From: Streptomyces clavuligerus | GTDB lineage: Bacteria; Actinomycetota; Actinomycetes; Streptomycetales; Streptomycetaceae | Assembly (NCBI RefSeq): GCF_005519465.1 | Contig: NZ_CP027859.1 | Coordinates: 434,001-498,000 of the forward strand | Reading direction: 5' to 3' | DNA length: 64,000 bases | Shown: positions 61,133-64,000 of the stretch, piece after piece | Layout: each line of letters begins with the position of its first letter | Numbering within the stretch: the first letter of the stretch is position 1 | The notes under the pieces: generated by a model | Seen by the model: the letters and a program-made list of their open reading frames with translations, nothing else | Database searches by the model: none | What the model was told of the DNA's origin: nothing | Position numbers and translations under genes: made by a program

Positions 61133-61560
61133 CGAGTCGGCTTCCACGGCCCCGGGGCGGATTCGAGCCGGCCGTAGATGTCGTGCAGGTACAGGTCGTT
61201 CTCCTCGTACTCTCCGTGGTGGCCGTCGACGTAGCCGGTGGACCAGCGGATCGGACAGGCCCCGTCGTGGCCGGGGTCCGGGCACAGGACACGGGCGAAA
61301 TCTGCGCGGAGCCGGTCCACCTCCATGCGGGACGGAAGCAGCACGCCGACGCGGAACTCATGCACCCTCCGGGTGCCGGAGTCCTCGCCGGGGCGGTGGC
61401 CGGTCCACTGAGAGGGGAGCTCGTCGTAGAACTCGGCGAGCGTCATCCCCGCCCCCGGTCGTCCGGCCCTGGTCCAGCACGGCGAACTCGTACCGGACCG
61501 CCCGCTCCTCCAGAACGCGCCGCAGCCCTCCGTTCGGTGTCCTCCACGCCGCCGGAGGTT
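61133..61560 (-). pseudogene. Decayed gene of unknown family
   Basis: Two frames together look like one protein: LRRVLEERAVRYEFAVLDQG, then after a G-rich stretch near 61447-61456 MTLAEFYDELPSQWTG, FRVGVLLPSRMEVDRLRADF and YVDGHHGEYEENDLYLHDIY. ATG 61446 could start the second part alone. No stop follows in frame before the phosphotransferase, and sequence after LHDIYG loses coding character. Function not recognised. Confidence 0.45.
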
Positions 61561-61823
61561 GCGCAGAGACCAATCTGGACCTCGAAGAGAAGCACGCGGG
61601 CTCTGCCTTCCGACCAGAGCAGCGGTGAGAGCGGCTGTCGCCATCGGGCGACGGCTCGTTCTCGGTTCCTTCCTTGGTGTCGGCGCGCCTCGCGCCGTGC
61701 AGAGACGACGCTATCGAGCGCTGCACCGTGGTGATATCCATGCTCAGTGGATTCCCTTCACGTTCCGTAGGACGCCGCGGGATTGGCAGGCTACGCTCGG
61801 TGGCGGTTCTAGGGAGGGCTCTC

Positions 61824-62867
61824 ATGCGAGTGACGACCATGGCCATGCCGAGCCCGGTCCAGGGCGTCTGGCACCTTGGACCGGTACCAGTACGGGCCTA
61901 TGCCATCTGCATCTTGATCGGCATCCTCGTCGCAGTGTGGCTCACCGAACGGCGATGGGCGCAGCGCGGTGGCAGGCCCGGTGTTGTCTTCGACATCGTG
62001 GTCTGGGCGATCCCTTTCGGAATCGTCGGCGGTCGGCTGTATCACGTCGCGACGTCGTGGCAGCCGTACTTCGGTCCCGATGGCGATCCGATCAGCGCGC
62101 TGTACATCTGGGAGGGTGGTCTCGGCGTCTGGGGTGCCATCGGCCTGGGGGCGGTCGGGGCCTGGATCGGCGCCCGACGCGCCGGCGTGCTGCTGCCGCC
62201 GCTGGCCGACGCGGCCGCTCCAGGCATCGCACTGGCACAAGGAATCGGCCGCCTGGGGAACTGGTTCAACAACGAGGTGTACGGAAGCCGTACGGACCTG
62301 CCCTGGGGCCTGCGGATCCACGAGTGGGACCAGTCCGTCGGCCGTGCTGTCCTCGGCCCGGACGGCCGACCGGAGATTCTCGGGACGTTCCACCCCGTGT
62401 TCCTCTATGAGTTGCTGTGGAACTTCGCCGTGGCCAGCGTCGTGATCTGGGCGGACCGCCGTTGGCGGCTCGGGCACGGCCGCGTCTTCGGGATGTATGT
62501 GGCGCTCTACACACTGGGTCGGTTGTGGATCGAGGCGCTGCGCATCGACTCGGCGAACCATGTCTTCGGCCTGCGCCTGAACATCTGGACCGCCATGATT
62601 GTGGGGGTGGTGGCCACCGCACTCACCTTGCTGTCGGCGCGGCGGCACCCCGGCCGTGAGGAGTCGCTGCTCCGCGTCGCCGCCGAAGCTGACGGTACCG
62701 GTCCAGTGCGGCAGAGTGACGCGCCGGACGACGGCATCGGTCCCGACCGCACCCGGTCTTCCGATCCGAGCGCCGCAGCCAAGTCCGGGGGCGACAAGCC
62801 CGACAACGGCAACCGCGATACACAGGCCCCGAGAACGACCCCGGTCGATCACGTGGGAGATGGCTGA
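61824..62867 (+). CDS. lgt: Prolipoprotein diacylglyceryl transferase
   Basis: The 347-residue membrane protein attaches diacylglycerol to the lipobox cysteine of prolipoproteins. The Lgt signature is GRLGNWFNNEVYG, with supporting RAYAICILIGILVAV, GIVGGRLYHVATSW, EGGLGVWGAIGLG, HPVFLYELLWN and GRLWIEALRIDS across seven membrane segments. The hydrophilic tail (about 65 residues) is typical of actinomycete Lgt. ATG 61824 follows AGGGAGGG; a second ATG at 61839 is close. It may be a second lgt, as Streptomyces often carry two. Confidence 0.95.
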   Translation: MRVTTMAMPSPVQGVWHLGPVPVRAYAICILIGILVAVWLTERRWAQRGGRPGVVFDIVVWAIPFGIVGGRLYHVATSWQPYFGPDGDPISALYIWEGGLGVWGAIGLGAVGAWIGARRAGVLLPPLADAAAPGIALAQGIGRLGNWFNNEVYGSRTDLPWGLRIHEWDQSVGRAVLGPDGRPEILGTFHPVFLYELLWNFAVASVVIWADRRWRLGHGRVFGMYVALYTLGRLWIEALRIDSANHVFGLRLNIWTAMIVGVVATALTLLSARRHPGREESLLRVAAEADGTGPVRQSDAPDDGIGPDRTRSSDPSAAAKSGGDKPDNGNRDTQAPRTTPVDHVGDG

Positions 62868-62909
62868 ATCTCCTCCTCGAAAGGCCCCCATTCTCGCTAC
62901 AGTTGTGAA

Positions 62910-63671
62910 ATGTCTACCGCTCTCGTCACCGGTGCCACGTCCGGTATCGGGCTGGAATTCACGCGTCAACTGGCCTCCCGCGGGTACGCGGTGGTCCTTG
63001 TCGCCCGGTCCGAAGTCCGTCTGCGGGAGGTGGCCGACGAACTCCAGGCGGCCCACGGCGTCCCAGCCGAGGTTCTCGTCGCCGACCTCGCCCATAGGGC
63101 CGATGTCGACCGGGTCGCCGAGCGGGCCCGGACCGTCGACACGGTGGTGAACAACGCCGGGTTCGGTGCGCGACAGCGATTCCTGGACAATGAGCTCTCC
63201 GTCGAAGAGGAGATGTTCGATGTCCTGTGCAGCGCCGTCCTCGTCATCTGTCATGCCGCGGGCCGGGCAATGAAAGAGCGCGGCAGGGGACAGATCATCA
63301 ATGTGTCCAGCGTCGCCGGCTGGCTCGCCTCCGGTACGTACTCGGCGGCCAAATCGTGGGTCACCGTTTTCAGCGAGAGTCTCGCGGGCGAACTCGCCCC
63401 TTCCGGAGTCACCGTCACCGCTTTGTGCCCCGGCTTCGTCCGTACGGAGTTCCACCAGCGTGCCGGAATAGAGACTGGAGCGATCCCGGGTCGAGCCTGG
63501 CTCGACGCCCGGACCGTTGTGCGCGCCTGTCTGCGGGACGCCGACAGGCGCAAGGTGATCTCTTTACCGAGCCCGCTCTACAAAGGAATCGTCATCGCCG
63601 CGCGCTTGGCTCCCCGACGCCTTCTGCGATGGAGCGGCACATCTGTCGCGCGGGCCCGTCTGTCCCATTGA
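62910..63671 (+). CDS. Short-chain dehydrogenase/reductase, first of a tandem pair
   Basis: The 253-residue classical SDR has the cofactor motif TGATSGIG at residues 7-14, NNAGFG, and the catalytic Ser-Tyr-Lys (NVSSVAGWLASGTYSAAK). An Arg shortly after the first strand (VARSE) suggests NADP(H). PGFVRTEFH is the usual post-catalytic loop. A second copy starts 38 bp downstream. The substrate is unknown. Confidence 0.92.
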   Translation: MSTALVTGATSGIGLEFTRQLASRGYAVVLVARSEVRLREVADELQAAHGVPAEVLVADLAHRADVDRVAERARTVDTVVNNAGFGARQRFLDNELSVEEEMFDVLCSAVLVICHAAGRAMKERGRGQIINVSSVAGWLASGTYSAAKSWVTVFSESLAGELAPSGVTVTALCPGFVRTEFHQRAGIETGAIPGRAWLDARTVVRACLRDADRRKVISLPSPLYKGIVIAARLAPRRLLRWSGTSVARARLSH

Positions 63672-63708
63672 ACTGACAGCCCTGGTTCTCTCGGATACCC
63701 TCTGTGAT

Positions 63709-64000
63709 ATGGCTACTGCGCTCGTTACCGGAGCCACATCGGGAATTGGGTTGGAGTTCGCATGTCAACTCGGCGCGCGCGGCCACCATCTCGTCCTTGT
63801 CGCCCCCGAGGCCGACCTTCTTCAGCGGGTCTGCGGCGAACTCTCCGAGACATACGGGGTCGAGACCGAGGCCGTCCTCGCCGACTTGTCCGTTCGGGCT
63901 GACGTCGAGCGTGTCGCGGAACGCGCGCGCACGGTCGACTTCCTCGTCAACAACGCTGGTTTCGGGCTCCAGAAGTGGTTCCTCAACAACGAGCGTGCCG
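63709..64000 (+). CDS. Short-chain dehydrogenase/reductase, second copy, cut by the window end
   Basis: From ATG 63709 the frame encodes ALVTGATSGIGLEFACQL, LVLVAPEADLLQRV and FLVNNAGFGLQKWFL, paralogous to the gene just upstream (about 60 per cent identical over the visible 97 residues). The Arg after the second strand is replaced (VAPEAD), so cofactor preference may differ. The rest lies beyond position 64000. Confidence 0.88.
   Translation, partial: MATALVTGATSGIGLEFACQLGARGHHLVLVAPEADLLQRVCGELSETYGVETEAVLADLSVRADVERVAERARTVDFLVNNAGFGLQKWFLNNERA

Noticed and set aside
1..64000. tRNA, rRNA, riboswitch or replication origin
   Set aside because: I found no cloverleaf-like sequence ending in CCA context, no rRNA segments, no recognised riboswitch and no DnaA-box cluster by reading. 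A covariance-model search would be needed to exclude small RNAs.

Overview
The window looks like an arm-type (accessory) region of a Streptomyces or very close actinomycete chromosome, or a large linear plasmid. The reasons are the very high G+C with G/C-rich third codon positions, frequent GTG starts, four-base GTGA/ATGA stop-start overlaps, and typical Streptomyces families (HTH-DUF5753 and HTH-TPR regulators, an NB-ARC/TPR regulator, secreted proteases, a terpenoid cluster). No ribosomal, tRNA or core metabolic genes were seen. Gene decay is heavy: at least fifteen loci are truncated, frameshifted or carry a nonsense codon.

Layout. 0.4-7.3 kb: HTH regulator, endonuclease/exonuclease/phosphatase-fold protein, TPR protein, and a 921-residue helicase with six helicase-associated repeats. 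7.45-10.2 kb: a 2,746-bp Tn7-like element with matching termini and a perfect 5-bp target duplication, holding a TnsA-like endonuclease gene, a remnant and a proline iminopeptidase, but no transposase. 10.6-14.9 kb: broken MFS transporter, NUDIX, methyltransferase-NUDIX fusion, P-loop kinase and a frameshifted PIG-L deacetylase. A second, deleted copy of the NUDIX-kinase-PIG-L block sits at 23.4-24.6 kb beside an 11-copy heptanucleotide repeat. 15.5-19.9 kb (minus strand): lipoprotein, then a coupled set of thioredoxin-like protein, radical SAM enzyme with a CxPx cysteine tail, ABC-type ATPase and phosphotransferase. 20.5-22.9 kb: NB-ARC/TPR regulator.

24.7-40.8 kb: nonsense-interrupted GFA-type gene, truncated nucleotide-sugar dehydrogenase, a small secreted peptide divergent from a LuxR-type regulator, a NarL-type two-component system, DedA protein, type II thioesterase, a LolD/FtsX-like ABC transporter, a methyltransferase-like protein, a FAD oxidoreductase divergent from an HTH-TPR regulator with a palindromic operator between them, and an isolated lower-G+C gene at 40.1 kb.

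41.4-48.4 kb is a labdane-type diterpenoid cluster: GGPP synthase (frameshifted as given), PapA-like acyltransferase, cytochrome P450, class II cyclase with DxDD, and class I synthase with DDxxxE and NSE motifs. The expected route is GGPP, then a bicyclic diphosphate, then a diterpene, then P450 oxidation and possibly O-acylation.

48.7-64 kb: small secreted proteins, remnants of ISL3- and IS256-family transposases around a cut AraC gene, a subtilase with six FG-GAP repeats next to a secreted phospholipase A2-type protein, regulator fragments, an acidic 36-residue ORF coupled to a PCMT-like methyltransferase, a 2'-5' RNA ligase-like protein, a phosphotransferase coupled to a proline-rich mini-ORF, prolipoprotein diacylglyceryl transferase (lgt), and two tandem short-chain dehydrogenases, the second cut by the window end.
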